A stretch of DNA of 64,000 nt from positions 310,001 through 374,000 of the forward strand of contig JAVHZZ010000066.1 of the NCBI GenBank assembly GCA_036250195.1. Reading direction: 5' to 3'. How positions within the stretch are numbered: the first letter of the stretch is position 1; every line of letters begins with the position of its first letter. This stretch comes from Mixophyes australis (taxonomy: Eukaryota > Chordata > Amphibia > Anura > Limnodynastidae). Below are positions 33,338 to 44,963 of this stretch, in pieces. Made by a program: the position numbers and the translations under genes. The notes beneath the pieces were generated by a model. The model saw only the letters and a program-made list of their open reading frames with translations. It made no database searches and was not told the origin of the DNA.

Positions 33338-34131
33338 TAGATGACTGGTTTTCATATCAATTTTTAGACATCATCTAATCCATCCTCTTGAGGTGTGGGG
33401 TGCCTCTGATCCAATTACCTTCATGCCTATCAATGGTGAGTTTAGTTTGTTCTAGACAGTTTTACTCAACTTCATACTTTGGAAATCCAATTTAGCAACT
33501 GGTTGCAGAGGTAAATATATTGGACAGACTGTGGAAACCAAATAAGTATTAAAATTGCTCTCCCTGTTCCTACCTTGTAGTTACGCTACCAAAACGGACT
33601 TTCTAAAAAGTGTCCTACGAAGCCAAGTCCATGAATAAAGCCTGTGCACAAGCATTTATTCTTGTATTGTTGCCAAAAACCAATTCCATATGCAATGGCA
33701 GCTAAATGTTTCCTGAGTATAGTGTCTCCCTAGAAAAAACAAGTTCACAGGAAGAAAAATAAACTGCTCTACACCATTTCAGCTATCCAAGTGTCCCTCC
33801 GCTTTTTTTTTTTTTTTTTTTTTAAGTGTGAAAATTTTTTGGACTCCATCATTGTCCCATTTCACCATGAATATGTGAACTAGATTTATCATTTTGGAAA
33901 CCTGCATTGTTTTGCTATGGGCAAGGTCGATTTTTACCTATGTAACCAGAGCACTGTTAGGGTAAAGAAAAGAAAGTATGTTGATTTTGACATAAAGACT
34001 GGCAGCAACATTCTGTTAACATGAGCTGAGATTATAATAGACTTTTTTCTTTAACTAAACAGAAAAGAAACAAAGTTTCTACCACAAGTTTACCAATTTA
34101 GGATTGCCTTAGATAATGAAGAAAGAGCAAG

Positions 34132-34203
34132 TAGTAGAGGATGGTTTCGATCCATCGACCTCTAAGTTATGGGCCCAGCATGCTTCCGCTGCGCCACTCT
34201 GCT
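34132..34203 (-). tRNA. tRNA-iMet-CAT: Initiator tRNA-Met, four substitutions, likely decayed
   Basis: Unit 35 (33615-34714, 1100 bp). Changes at 34135 (G70 to A, C3-A70 mismatch), 34164-34165 (C41 and C40 to T, two initiator G:C pairs become wobbles) and 34181 (G24 to A, C11-A24 mismatch). With three stems hit, it is probably a decaying copy. Confidence 0.8.
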
Positions 34204-34363
34204 AGTCATGCAATGTTTGTTGACTCCTGAAGGTTTCAGGCAACCCAGGAAAGAACCAATATTTATTTTTGTTGGTTGGCAGATAAAGAACAGTAATGAA
34301 ATGTCATGAAATTTGTCCGTAATAATGCATTTCAGCCCATGTCATGAACACACGCTGCAAGTT

Positions 34364-34437
34364 GTCTCTGTGGCACAATTGGTTAGCGTGTTCGGCTGTT
34401 AACCGAAAGGTTAGTGGTTCAAGCCCACCCAGGGACG
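34364..34437 (+). tRNA. tRNA-Asn-GTT: tRNA-Asn, two mismatches, likely decayed
   Basis: Unit 35. G12 to A at 34375 (A12-C23 mismatch, in the A box region) and G49 to A at 34413 (A49-C65 mismatch at the base of the T stem). Both genes of this unit are damaged. Confidence 0.82.
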
Positions 34438-35232
34438 TAGATGACTGGTTTTCATATCAATTTTTAGACATCATCTAATCCATCCTCTTGAGGTGTGGGG
34501 TGCCTCTGATCCAATTACCTTCATGCCTATCAATGGTGAGTTTAGTTTGTTCTAGACAGTTTTACTCAACTTCATACTTTGGAAATCCAATTTAGCAACT
34601 GGTTGCAGAGGTAAATATATTGGACAGACTGTGGAAACCAAATAAGTATTAAAATTGCTCTCCCTGTTCCTACCTTGTAGTTACGCTACCAAAACGGACT
34701 TTCTAAAAAGTGTCCTACGAAGCCAAGTCCATGAATAAAGCCTGTGCACAAGCATTTATTCTTGTATTGTTGCCAAAAACCAATTCCATATGCAATGGCA
34801 GCTAAATGTTTCCTGAGTATAGTGTCTCCCTAGAAAAAACAAGTTCACAGGAAGAAAAATAAACTGCTCTACACCATTTCAGCTATCCAAGTGTCCCTCC
34901 GCTTTTTTTTTTTTTTTTTTTTTTAAGTGTGAAAATTTTTTGGACTCCATCATTGTCCCATTTCACCATGAATATGTGAACTAGATTTATCATTTTGGAA
35001 ACCTGCATTGTTTTGCTATGGGCAAGGTCGATTTTTACCTATGTAACCAGAGCACTGTTAGGGTAAAGAAAAGAAAGTATGTTGATTTTGTCATAAAGAC
35101 TGGCAGCAGCATTCTGTTAAAATGAGCTGAGATTGTAATAGACTTTTTTCTTTAACTAAACAGAAAAGAAACAAAGTTTCTACCACAAGTTTACCAATTT
35201 AGGATTGCCTTAGATAATGAAGAAAGAGCAAG

Positions 35233-35304
35233 TAGCAGAGGATGGTTTCGATCCATCGACCTCTGGGTTATGGGCCCAGCACACTTCCGCTGCGCCACTC
35301 TGCT
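35233..35304 (-). tRNA. tRNA-iMet-CAT: Initiator tRNA-Met, D-stem wobble variant
   Basis: Unit 36 (34715-35815, 1101 bp). C23 to T at 35283 (G12-U23 wobble), as in unit 33. Confidence 0.92.
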
Positions 35305-35464
35305 AGTCATGCAATGTTTGTTGACTCCTGAAGGTTTCAGGCAACCCAGGAAAGAACCAATATTTATTTTTGTTGGTTGGCAGATAAAGAACAGTAATGA
35401 AATGTCATGAAATTTGTCCGTAATAATGCATTTCAGCCCATGTCATGAACACACGCTGCAAGTT

Positions 35465-35538
35465 GTCTCTGTGGCGCAATTGGTTAGCGTGTTCGGCTGT
35501 TAACCGAAAGGTTAGTGGTTCAAGCCCACCCAGGGACG
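35465..35538 (+). tRNA. tRNA-Asn-GTT: tRNA-Asn, T-stem mismatch variant
   Basis: Unit 36. G49 to A at 35514 (A49-C65 mismatch), shared with unit 35 along with the flank ggtttcaggc, which indicates exchange between neighbours. Confidence 0.9.
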
Positions 35539-36268
35539 TAGATGACTGGTTTTCATATCAATTTTTAGACATCATCTAATCCATCCTCTTGAGGTGTGGG
35601 GTGCCTCTGATCCAATTACCTTCATGCCTATCAATGGTGAGTTTAGTTTGTTCTAGACAGTTTTACTCAACTTCATACTTTGGAAATCCAATTTAGCAAC
35701 TGGTTGCAGAGGTAAATATATTGGACAGACTGTGGAAACCAAATTAGTATTAAAATTGCTCTCCCTGTTCCTACCTTGTAGTTACGCTACCAAAACGGAC
35801 TTTCTAAAAAGTGTCCTACGAAGCCAAGTCCATGAATAAAGCCTGTGCACAAGCATTTATTCTTGTATTGTTGCCAAAAACCAATTCCATATGCAATGGC
35901 AGCTAAATGTTTCCTGAGTATAGTGTCTCCCTAGAAAAAACAAGTTCACAGGAAGAAAAATAAACTGCTCTACACCATTTCAGCTATCCAAGTGTCCCTC
36001 CGCTTTTTTTTTTTTTTTTAAGTGTGAAAATTTTTTGGACTCCATCATTGTCCCATTTCACCATGAATATGTGAACTAGATTTATCATTTTGGAAACCTG
36101 CATTGTTTTGCTATGGGCAAGGTCGATTTTTACCTATGTAACCAGAGCACTGTTAGGGTAAAGAAAAGAAAGTATGTTGATTTTGACATAAAGACTGGCA
36201 GCAGCATTCTGTTAAAATGAGCTGAGATTGTAATAGACTTTTTTCTTTAACTAAACAGAAAAGAAACA

Positions 36269-36274
36269 AAGTTT
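36269..36274. other. 13-bp deletion between AAGTTT repeats (unit 37)
   Basis: Neighbours read AAGTTTctaccacAAGTTT; here a single AAGTTT remains. The loss of one repeat and the 7 bases between is a typical slippage product. It sits 40 bases beyond the tRNA-Met 3' end. Confidence 0.9.
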
Positions 36275-36314
36275 ACCAATTTAGGATTGCCTTAGATAAT
36301 GAAGAAAGAGCAAG

Positions 36315-36386
36315 TAGCAGAGGATGGTTTCGATCCATCGACCTCTGGGTTATGGGCCCAGCACGCTTCTGCTGCGCCACTCTGCT
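36315..36386 (-). tRNA. tRNA-iMet-CAT: Initiator tRNA-Met, G18 variant
   Basis: Unit 37 (35816-36897, 1082 bp). G18 to A at 36370, as in unit 32: invariant D-loop G and A-box base lost. Confidence 0.86.
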
Positions 36387-36546
36387 AGTCATGCAATGTT
36401 TGTTGACTCCTGAAGGTTTGAGGCAACCCAGGAAAGAACCAATATTTATTTTTGTTGGTTGGCAGATAAAGAACAGTAATGAAATGTCATGAAATTTGTC
36501 CGTAATAATGCATTTCAGCCCATGTCATGAACACACGCTGCAAGTT

Positions 36547-36572
36547 GTCTCTGTGGCGCAATTGGTTAGCGT

Positions 36573-36613
<41 letters not shown>

Positions 36614-36620
36614 AGGAACG
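36547..36620 (+). tRNA. tRNA-Asn-GTT: tRNA-Asn, acceptor-stem mismatch
   Basis: Unit 37. G70 to A at 36617 gives a C3-A70 mismatch near the end of the acceptor stem. Confidence 0.89.
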
Positions 36621-37410
36621 TAGATGGCTGGTTTTCATATCAATTTTTAGACATCATCTAATCCATCCTCTTGAGGTGTGGGGTGCCTCTGATCCAATTA
36701 CCTTCATGCCTATCAATGGTGAGTTTAGTTTGTTCTAGACAGTTTTACTCAACTTCATACTTTGGAAATCCAAATTAGCAACTGGTTGCAGAGGTAAATA
36801 TATTGGACAGACTGTGGAAACCAAATTAGTATTAAAATTGCTCTCCCTGTTCCTACCTTGTAGTTACGCTACCAAAACGGACTTTCTAAAAATTGTCCTA
36901 CGAAGCCAAGTCCATGAATAAAGCCTGTGCACAAGCATTTATTCTTGTATTGTTGCCAAAAACCAATTCCATATGCAATGGCAGCTAAATGTTTCCTGAG
37001 TATAGTGTCTCCCTAGAAAAAACAAGTTCACAGGAAGAAAAATAAACTGCTCTACACCATTTCAGCTATCCAAGTGTCCCTCCGCTTTTTTTTTTTTTTT
37101 TTAAGTGTGAAAATTTTTTGGACTCCATCATTGTCCCATTTCACCATGAATATGTGAACTAGATTTATCATTTTGGAAACCTGCATTGTTTTGCTATGGG
37201 CAAGGTCGATTTTTACCTATGTAACCAGAGCACTGTTAGGGTAAAGAAAAGAAAGTATGTTGATTTTGACATAAAGACTGGCAGCAGCATTCTGTTAAAA
37301 TGAGCTGAGATTGTAATAGACTTTTTTCTTTAACTAAACAGAAAAGAAACAAAGTTTCTACCACAAGTTTACCAATTTAGGATTGCCTTAGATAATGAAG
37401 AAAGAGCAAG

Positions 37411-37482
37411 TAGCAGAGGATGGTTTCGATCCATCGACCTCTGGGTTATGGGCCCAGCACGCTTCCGCTGCGCCACTCTGCT
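37411..37482 (-). tRNA. tRNA-iMet-CAT: Initiator tRNA-Met (CAT)
   Basis: Unit 38 (36898-37993, 1096 bp). Identical to consensus. Confidence 0.97.
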
Positions 37483-37642
37483 AGTCATGCAATGTTTGTT
37501 GACTCCTGAAGGTTTGAGGCAACCCAGGAAAGAACCAATATTTATTTTTGTTGGTTGGCAGATAAAGAACAGTAATGAAATGTCATGAAATTTGTCCGTA
37601 ATAATGCATTTCAGCCCATGTCATGAACACACGCTGCAAGTT

Positions 37643-37668
37643 GTCTCTGTGGCGCAATTGGTTAGCGT

Positions 37669-37709
<41 letters not shown>

Positions 37710-37716
37710 AGGGACG
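37643..37716 (+). tRNA. tRNA-Asn-GTT: tRNA-Asn (GTT)
   Basis: Unit 38. Identical to consensus. Confidence 0.97.
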
Positions 37717-38506
37717 TAGATGACTGGTTTTCATATCAATTTTTAGACATCATCTAATCCATCCTCTTGAGGTGTGGGGTGCCTCTGATCCAATTACCTT
37801 CATGCCTATCAATGGTGAGTTTAGTTTGTTCTAGACAGTTTTACTCAACTTCATACTTTGGAAATCCAATTTAGCAACTGGTTGCAGAGGTAAATATATT
37901 GGACAGACTGTGGAAACCAAATTAGTATTAAAATTGCTCTCCCTGTTCCTACCTTGTAGTTACGCTACCAAAACGGACTTTCTAAAAAGTGTCCTACGAA
38001 GCCAAGTCCATGAATAAAGCCTGTGCACAAGCATTTATTCTTGTATTGTTGCCAAAAACCAATTCCATATGCAATGGCAGCTAAATGTTTCCTGAGTATA
38101 GTGTCTCCCTAGAAAAAACAAGTTCACAGGAAGAAAAATAAACTGCTCTACACCATTTCAGCTATCCAAGTGTCCCTCCGCTTTTTATTTTTTTTTTTAA
38201 GTGTAAAAATTTTTTGGACTCCATCATTGTCCCATTTCACCATGAATATGTGAACTAGATTTATCATTTTGGAAACCTGCATTGTTTTGCTATGGGCAAG
38301 GTCGATTTTTACCTATGTAACCAGAGCACTGTTAGGGTAAAGAAAAGAAAGTATGTTGATTTTGACATAAAGACTGGCAGCAGCATTCTGTTAAAATGAG
38401 CTGAGATTGTTATAGACTTTTTTCTTTAACTAAACAGAAAAGAAACAAAGTTTCTACCACAAGTTTACCAATTTAGGATTGCCTTAGATAATGAAGAAAG
38501 AGCAAG

Positions 38507-38578
38507 TAGCAGAGGATGGTTTCGATCCATCGACCTCTGGGTTATGGGCCCAGCACGCTTCCGCTGCGCCACTCTGCT
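38507..38578 (-). tRNA. tRNA-iMet-CAT: Initiator tRNA-Met (CAT)
   Basis: Unit 39 (37994-39089, 1096 bp). Identical to consensus; the T tract of the unit is split by one A. Confidence 0.97.
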
Positions 38579-38738
38579 AGTCATGCAATGTTTGTTGACT
38601 CCTGAAGGTTTGAGGCAACCCAGGAAAGAACCAATATTTATTTTTGTTGGTTGGCAGATAAAGAACAGTAATGAAATGTCATGAAATTTGTCCGGAATAA
38701 TGCATTTCAGCCCATGTCATGAACACACGCTGCAAGTT

Positions 38739-38764
38739 GTCTCTGTGGCGCAATTGGTTAGCGT

Positions 38765-38805
<41 letters not shown>

Positions 38806-38812
38806 AGGGACG
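38739..38812 (+). tRNA. tRNA-Asn-GTT: tRNA-Asn (GTT)
   Basis: Unit 39. Identical to consensus. Confidence 0.97.
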
Positions 38813-39600
38813 TAGATGACTGGTTTTCATATCAATTTTTAGACATCATCTAATCCATCCTCTTGAGGTGTGGGGTGCCTCTGATCCAATTACCTTCATG
38901 CCTATCAATGGTGAGTTTAGTTTGTTCTAGACAGTTTTACTCAACTTCATACTTTGGAAATCCAATTTAGCAACTGGTTGCAGAGGTAAATATATTGGAC
39001 AGACTGTGGAAACCAAATTAGTATTAAAATTGCTCTCCCTGTTCCTACCTTGTAGTTACGCTACCAAAACGGACTTTCTAAAAAGTGTCCTACGAAGCCA
39101 AGTCCATGAATAAAGCCTGTGCACAAGCATTTATTCTTGTATTGTTGCCAAAAACCAATTCCATATGCAATGGTAGCTAAATGTTTCCTGAGTATAGTGT
39201 CTACCTAGAAAAAACAAGTTCACAGGAAGAAAAATAAACTGCTCTACACCATTTCAGCTATCCAAGTGTCCCTCCGCTTTTTTTTTTTTTTTAAGTGTGA
39301 AAATTTTTTGGACTCCATCATTGTCCCATTTCACCATGAATATGTGAACTAGATTTATCATTTTGGAAACCTGCATTGTTTTGCTATGGGCAAGGTCGAT
39401 TTTTACCTATGTAACCAAAGCACTGTTAGGGTAAAGAAAAGAAAGTATGTTGATTTTGACATAAAGACTGGCAGCAGCATTCTGTTAACATGAGCTGAGA
39501 TTGTAATAGACTTTTTTCTTTAACTAAACAGAAAAGAAACAAAGTTTCTACCACAAGTTTACCAATTTAGGATTGCCTTAGATAATGAAGAAAGAGCAAG

Positions 39601-39672
39601 TAGCAGAGGATGGTTTCGATCCATCGACCTTTGGGTTATGGGCCCAGCACGCTTCCGCTGCGCCACTCTGCT
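39601..39672 (-). tRNA. tRNA-iMet-CAT: Initiator tRNA-Met, anticodon-stem mismatch
   Basis: Unit 40 (39090-40183, 1094 bp). G43 to A at 39631 gives a C27-A43 mismatch at the outer end of the anticodon stem; the three initiator G:C pairs are kept. Confidence 0.9.
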
Positions 39673-39832
39673 AGTCATGCAATGTTTGTTGACTCCTGAA
39701 GGTTTGAGGCAACCCAGGAAAGAACCAATATTTATTTTTGTTGGTTGGCAGATAAAGAACAGTAATGAAATGTCATGAAATTTGTCCGTAATAATGCATT
39801 TCAGCCCATGTCATGAACACACGCTGCAAGTT

Positions 39833-39858
39833 GTCTCTGTGGCGCAATTGGTTAGCGT

Positions 39859-39899
<41 letters not shown>

Positions 39900-39906
39900 A
39901 GGGACA
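39833..39906 (+). tRNA. tRNA-Asn-GTT: tRNA-Asn, discriminator G73 to A
   Basis: Unit 40. The last base, 39906, is A where all other copies have G. Base 73 is a common identity element for aminoacyl-tRNA synthetases, so charging by AsnRS may be lowered. Confidence 0.9.
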
Positions 39907-40695
39907 TAGATGACTGGTTTTCATATCAATTTTTAGACATCATCTAATCCATCCTCTTGAGGTGTGGGGTGCCTCTGATCCAATTACCTTCATGCCTATC
40001 AATGGTGAGTTTAGTTTGTTCTAGACAGTTTTACTCAACTTCATACTTTGGAAATCCAATTTAGCAACTGGTTGCAGAGGTAAATATATTGGACAGACTG
40101 TGGAAACCAAATTAGTATTAAAATTGCTCTCCCTGTTCCTACCTTGTAGTTACGCTACCAAAACGGACTTTCTAAAAAGTGTCCTACGAAGCCAAGTCCA
40201 TGAATAAAGCCTGTGCACAAGCATTTATTCTTGTATTGTTGCCAAAAACCAATTCCATATGCAATGGCAGCTAAATGTTTCCTGAGTATAGTGTCTCCCT
40301 AGAAAAAACAAGTTCACAGGAAGAAAAATAAACTGCTCTACACCATTTCAGCTATCCAAGTGTCCCTCCGCTTTTTTTTTTTTTTTTAAGTGTGAAAATT
40401 TTTTGGACTCCATCATTGTCCCATTTCACCATGAATATGTGAACTAGATTTATCATTTTGGAAACCTGCATTGTTTTGCTATGGGCAAGGTCGATTTTTA
40501 CCTATGTAACCAAAGCACTGTTAGGGTAAAGAAAAGAAAGTATGTTGATTTTGACATAAAGACTGGCAGCAGCATTCTGTTAACATGAGCTGAGATTGTA
40601 ATAGACTTTTTTCTTTAACTAAACAGAAAAGAAACAAAGTTTCTACCACAAGTTTACCAATTTAGGATTGCCTTAGATAATGAAGAAAGAGCAAG

Positions 40696-40767
40696 TAGCA
40701 GAGGATGGTTTCGATCCATCGACCTCTGGGTTATGGGCCCAGCACGCTTCCGCTGCGCCACTCTGCT
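40696..40767 (-). tRNA. tRNA-iMet-CAT: Initiator tRNA-Met (CAT)
   Basis: Unit 41 (40184-41278, 1095 bp). Identical to consensus. Confidence 0.97.
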
Positions 40768-40927
40768 AGTCATGCAATGTTTGTTGACTCCTGAAGGTTT
40801 GAGGCAACCCAGGAAAGAACCAATATTTATTTTTGTTGGTTGGCAGATAAAGAACAGTAATGAAATGTCATGAAATTTGTCCGGAATAATGCATTTCAGC
40901 CCATGTCATGAACACACGCTGCAAGTT

Positions 40928-40953
40928 GTCTCTGTGGCGCATATGGTTAGCGT

Positions 40954-40994
<41 letters not shown>

Positions 40995-41001
40995 AGGGAC
41001 G
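40928..41001 (+). tRNA. tRNA-Asn-GTT: tRNA-Asn, D-loop variant
   Basis: Unit 41. Bases 40942-40943 read TA in place of AT (A15 to T, T16 to A). Purine 15 normally forms the Levitt pair with base 48, and R15 is part of the A box, so expression and folding may suffer. Confidence 0.88.
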
Positions 41002-41797
41002 TAGATGACTGGTTTTCATATCAATTTTTAGACATCATCTAATCCATCCTCTTGAGGTGTGGGGTGCCTCTGATCCAATTACCTTCATGCCTATCAATGG
41101 TGAGTTTAGTTTGTTCTAGACAGTTTTACTCAACTTCATACTTTGGAAATCCAATTTAGCAACTGGTTGCAGAGGTAAATATATTGGACAGACTGTGGAA
41201 ACCAAATTAGTATTAAAATTGCTCTCCCTGTTCCTACCTTGTAGTTACGCTACCAAAACGGACTTTCTAAAAAGTGTCCTACGAAGCCAAGTCCATGAAT
41301 AAAGCCTGTGCACAAGCATTTATTCTTGTATTGTTGCCAAAAACCAATTCCATATGCAATGGCAGCTAAATGTTTCCTGAGTATAGTGTCTCCCTAGAAA
41401 AAACAAGTTCACAGGAAGAAAAATAAACTGCTCTACACCATTTCAGCTATCCAAGTGTCCCTCCGCTTTTTTTTTTTTTTTTTTTTTTTAAGTGTGAAAA
41501 TTTTTTGGACTCCATCATTGTCCCATTTCACCATGAATATGTGAACTAGATTTATCATTTTGGAAACCTGCATTGTTTTGCTATGGGCAAGGTCGATTTT
41601 TACCTATGTAACCAGAGCACTGTTAGGGTAAAGAAAAGAAAGTATGTTGATTTTGACATAAAGACTGGCAGCAGCATTCTGTTAACATGAGCTGAGATTG
41701 TAATAGACTTTTTTCTTTAACTAAACAGAAAAGAAACAAAGTTTCTACCACAAGTTTACCAATTTAGGATTGCCTTAGATAATGAAGAAAGAGCAAG

Positions 41798-41869
41798 TAG
41801 CAGAGGATGGTTTCGATCCATCGAAATCTGGGTTATGGGCCCAGCACGCTTCCGCTGCGCCACTCTGCT
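41798..41869 (-). tRNA. tRNA-iMet-CAT: Initiator tRNA-Met, variable-loop variant
   Basis: Unit 42 (41279-42167, 889 bp), short, no tRNA-Asn. G45 and G46 are both T (41825-41826), so G46 can no longer join the usual base triple with 13:22. The same double change is in units 43, 46 and 51. Confidence 0.88.
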
Positions 41870-42679
41870 AGTCATGCGATGTTTGTTGACTAGATGACTG
41901 GTTTTCATATCAATTTTTAGACATCATCTAATCCATCCTCTTGAGGTGTGGGGTGCCTCTGATCCAATTACCTTCATGCCTATCAATGGTGAGTTTAGTT
42001 TGTTCTAGACAGTTTTACTCAACTTCATACTTTGGAAATCCAATTTAGCAACTGGTTGCAGAGGTAAATATATTGGACAGACTGTGGAAACCAAATTAGT
42101 ATTAAAATTGCTCTCCCTGTTCCTACCTTGTAGTTACGCTACCAAAACGGACTTTCTAAAAAGTGTCCTACGAAGCCAAGTCCATGAATAAAGCCTGTGC
42201 ACAAGCATTTATTCTTGTATTGTTGCCAAAAACCAATTCCATATGCAATGGTAGCTAAATGTTTCCTGAGTATAGTGTCTACCTAGAAAAAACAAGTTCA
42301 CAGGAAGAAAAATAAACTGCTCTACACCATTTCAGCTATCCAAGTGTCCCTCCGCTTTTTTTTTTTTTTTTAAGTGTGAAAATTTTTTGGACTCCATCAT
42401 TGTCCCATTTCACCATGAATATGTGAACTAGATTTATCATTTTGGAAACCTGCATTGTTTTGCTATGGGCAAGGTCGATTTTTACCTATGTAACCAAAGC
42501 ACTGTTAGGGTAAAGAAAAGAAAGTATGTTGATTTTGACATAAAGACTGGCAGCAGCATTCTGTTAACATGAGCTGAGATTGTAATAGACTTTTTTCTTT
42601 AACTAAACAGAAAAGAAACAACGTTTCTACCACAAGTTTACCAATTTAGGATTGCCTTAGATAATGAAGAAAGAGCAAG

Positions 42680-42751
42680 TAGCAGAGGATGGTTTCGATC
42701 CATCGAAATCTGGGTTATGGGCCCAGCACGCTTCCGCTGCGCCACTCTGCT
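42680..42751 (-). tRNA. tRNA-iMet-CAT: Initiator tRNA-Met, variable-loop variant
   Basis: Unit 43 (42168-43049, 882 bp), short, no tRNA-Asn. G45 and G46 to T (42707-42708), as in unit 42. Confidence 0.88.
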
Positions 42752-43561
42752 AGTCATGCAATGTTTGTTGACTAGATGACTGGTTTTCATATCAATTTTT
42801 AGACATCATCTAATCCATCCTCTTGAGGTGTGGGGTGCCTCTGATCCAATTACCTTCATGCCTATCAATGGTGAGTTTAGTTTGTTCTAGACAGTTTTAC
42901 TCAACTTCATACTTTGGAAATCCAATTTAGCAACTGGTTGCAGAGGTAAATATATTGGACAGACTGTGGAAACCAAATTAGTATTAAAATTGCTCTCCCT
43001 GTTCCTACCTTGTAGTTACGCTACCAAAACGGACTTTCTAAAAAGTGTCCTACGAAGCCAAGTCCATGAATAAAGCCTGTGCACAAGCATTTATTCTTGT
43101 ATTGTTGCCAAAAACCAATTCCATATGCAATGGTAGCTAAATGTTTCCTGAGTATAGTGTCTACCTAGAAAAAACAAGTTCACAGGAAGAAAAATAAACT
43201 GCTCTACACCATTTCAGCTATCCAAGTGTCCCTCCGCTTTTTTTTTTTTTTTTAAGTGTGAAAATTTTTTGGACTCCATCATTGTCCCATTTCACCATGA
43301 ATATGTGAACTAGATTTATCATTTTGGAAACCTGCATTGTTTTGCTATGGGCAAGGTCGATTTTTACCTATGTAACCAAAGCACTGTTAGGGTAAAGAAA
43401 AGAAAGTATGTTGATTTTGACATAAAGACTGGCAGCAGCATTCTGTTAACATGAGCTGAGATTGTAATAGACTTTTTTCTTTAACTAAACAGAAAAGAAA
43501 CAAAGTTTCTACCACAAGTTTACCAATTTAGGATTGCCTTAGATAATGAAGAAAGAGCAAG

Positions 43562-43633
43562 TAGCAGAGGATGGTTTCGATCCATCGACCTCTGGGTTAT
43601 GGGCCCAGCACGCTTCCGCTGCGCCACTCTGCT
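43562..43633 (-). tRNA. tRNA-iMet-CAT: Initiator tRNA-Met (CAT)
   Basis: Unit 44 (43050-44144, 1095 bp). Identical to consensus. Confidence 0.97.
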
Positions 43634-43793
43634 AGTCATGCAATGTTTGTTGACTCCTGAAGGTTTGAGGCAACCCAGGAAAGAACCAATATTAATTTTT
43701 GTTGGTTGGCAGATAAAGAACAGTAATGAAATGTCATGAAATTTGTCCGGAATAATGCATTTCAGCCCATGTCATGAACACACGCTGCAAGTT

Positions 43794-43819
43794 GTCTCTG
43801 TGGCGCAATTGGTTAGCGT

Positions 43820-43860
<41 letters not shown>

Positions 43861-43867
43861 AGGGACG
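43794..43867 (+). tRNA. tRNA-Asn-GTT: tRNA-Asn (GTT)
   Basis: Unit 44. Identical to consensus. Confidence 0.97.
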
Positions 43868-44656
43868 TAGATGACTGGTTTTCATATCAATTTTTAGACA
43901 TCATCTAATCCATCCTCTTGAGGTGTGGGGTGCCTCTGATCCAATTACCTTCATGCCTATCAATGGTGAGTTTAGTTTGTTCTAGACAGTTTTACTCAAC
44001 TTCATACTTTGGAAATCCAATTTAGCAACTGGTTGCAGAGGTAAATATATTGGACAGACTGTGGAAACCAAATTAGTATTAAAATTGCTCTCCCTGTTCC
44101 TACCTTGTAGTTACGCTACCAAAACGGACTTTCTAAAAAGTGTTCTACGAAGCCAAGTCCATGAATAAAGCCTGTGCACAAGCATTTATTCTTGTATTGT
44201 TGCCAAAAACCAATTCCATATGCAATGGCAGCTAAATGTTTCCTGAGTATAGTGTCTCCCTAGAAAAAACAAGTTCACAGGAAGAAAAATAAACTGCTCT
44301 ACACCATTTCAGCTATCCAAGTGTCCCTCCGCTTTTTTTTTTTTTTTTAAGTGTGAAAATTTTTTGGACTCCATCATTGTCCCATTTCACCATGAATATG
44401 TGAACTAGATTTATCATTTTGGAAACCTGCATTGTTTTGCTATGGGCAAGGTCGATTTTTACCTATGTAACCAGAGCACTGTTAGGGTAAAGAAAAGAAA
44501 GTATGTTGATTTTGACATAAAGACTGGCAGCAGCATTCTGTTAACATGAGCTGAGATTGTAATAGACTTTTTTCTTTAACTAAACAGAAAAGAAACAAAG
44601 TTTCTACCACAAGTTTACCAATTTAGGATTGCCTTAGATAATGAAGAAAGAGCAAG

Positions 44657-44728
44657 TAGCAGAGGATGGTTTCGATCCATCGACCTCTGGGTTATGGGCC
44701 CAGCACGCTTCCGCTGCGCCACTCTGCT
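44657..44728 (-). tRNA. tRNA-iMet-CAT: Initiator tRNA-Met (CAT)
   Basis: Unit 45 (44145-45240, 1096 bp). Identical to consensus; 5' flank agttatgcaatgattt as in units 17, 23 and 48. Confidence 0.97.
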
Positions 44729-44889
44729 AGTTATGCAATGATTTGTTGACTCCTGAAGGTTTGAGGCAACCCAGGAAAGAACCAATATTTATTTTTGTTG
44801 GTTGGCAGATAAAGAACAGTAATGAAATGTCATGAAATTTGTCCGGAATAATGCATTTCAGCCCATGTCATAAACACATGCTGCAAGTT

Positions 44890-44915
44890 GTCTCTGTGGC
44901 GCAATTGGTTAGCGT

Positions 44916-44956
<41 letters not shown>

Positions 44957-44963
44957 AGGGACG
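44890..44963 (+). tRNA. tRNA-Asn-GTT: tRNA-Asn (GTT)
   Basis: Unit 45. Identical to consensus; flank gtcataaacacatgctg. Confidence 0.97.
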
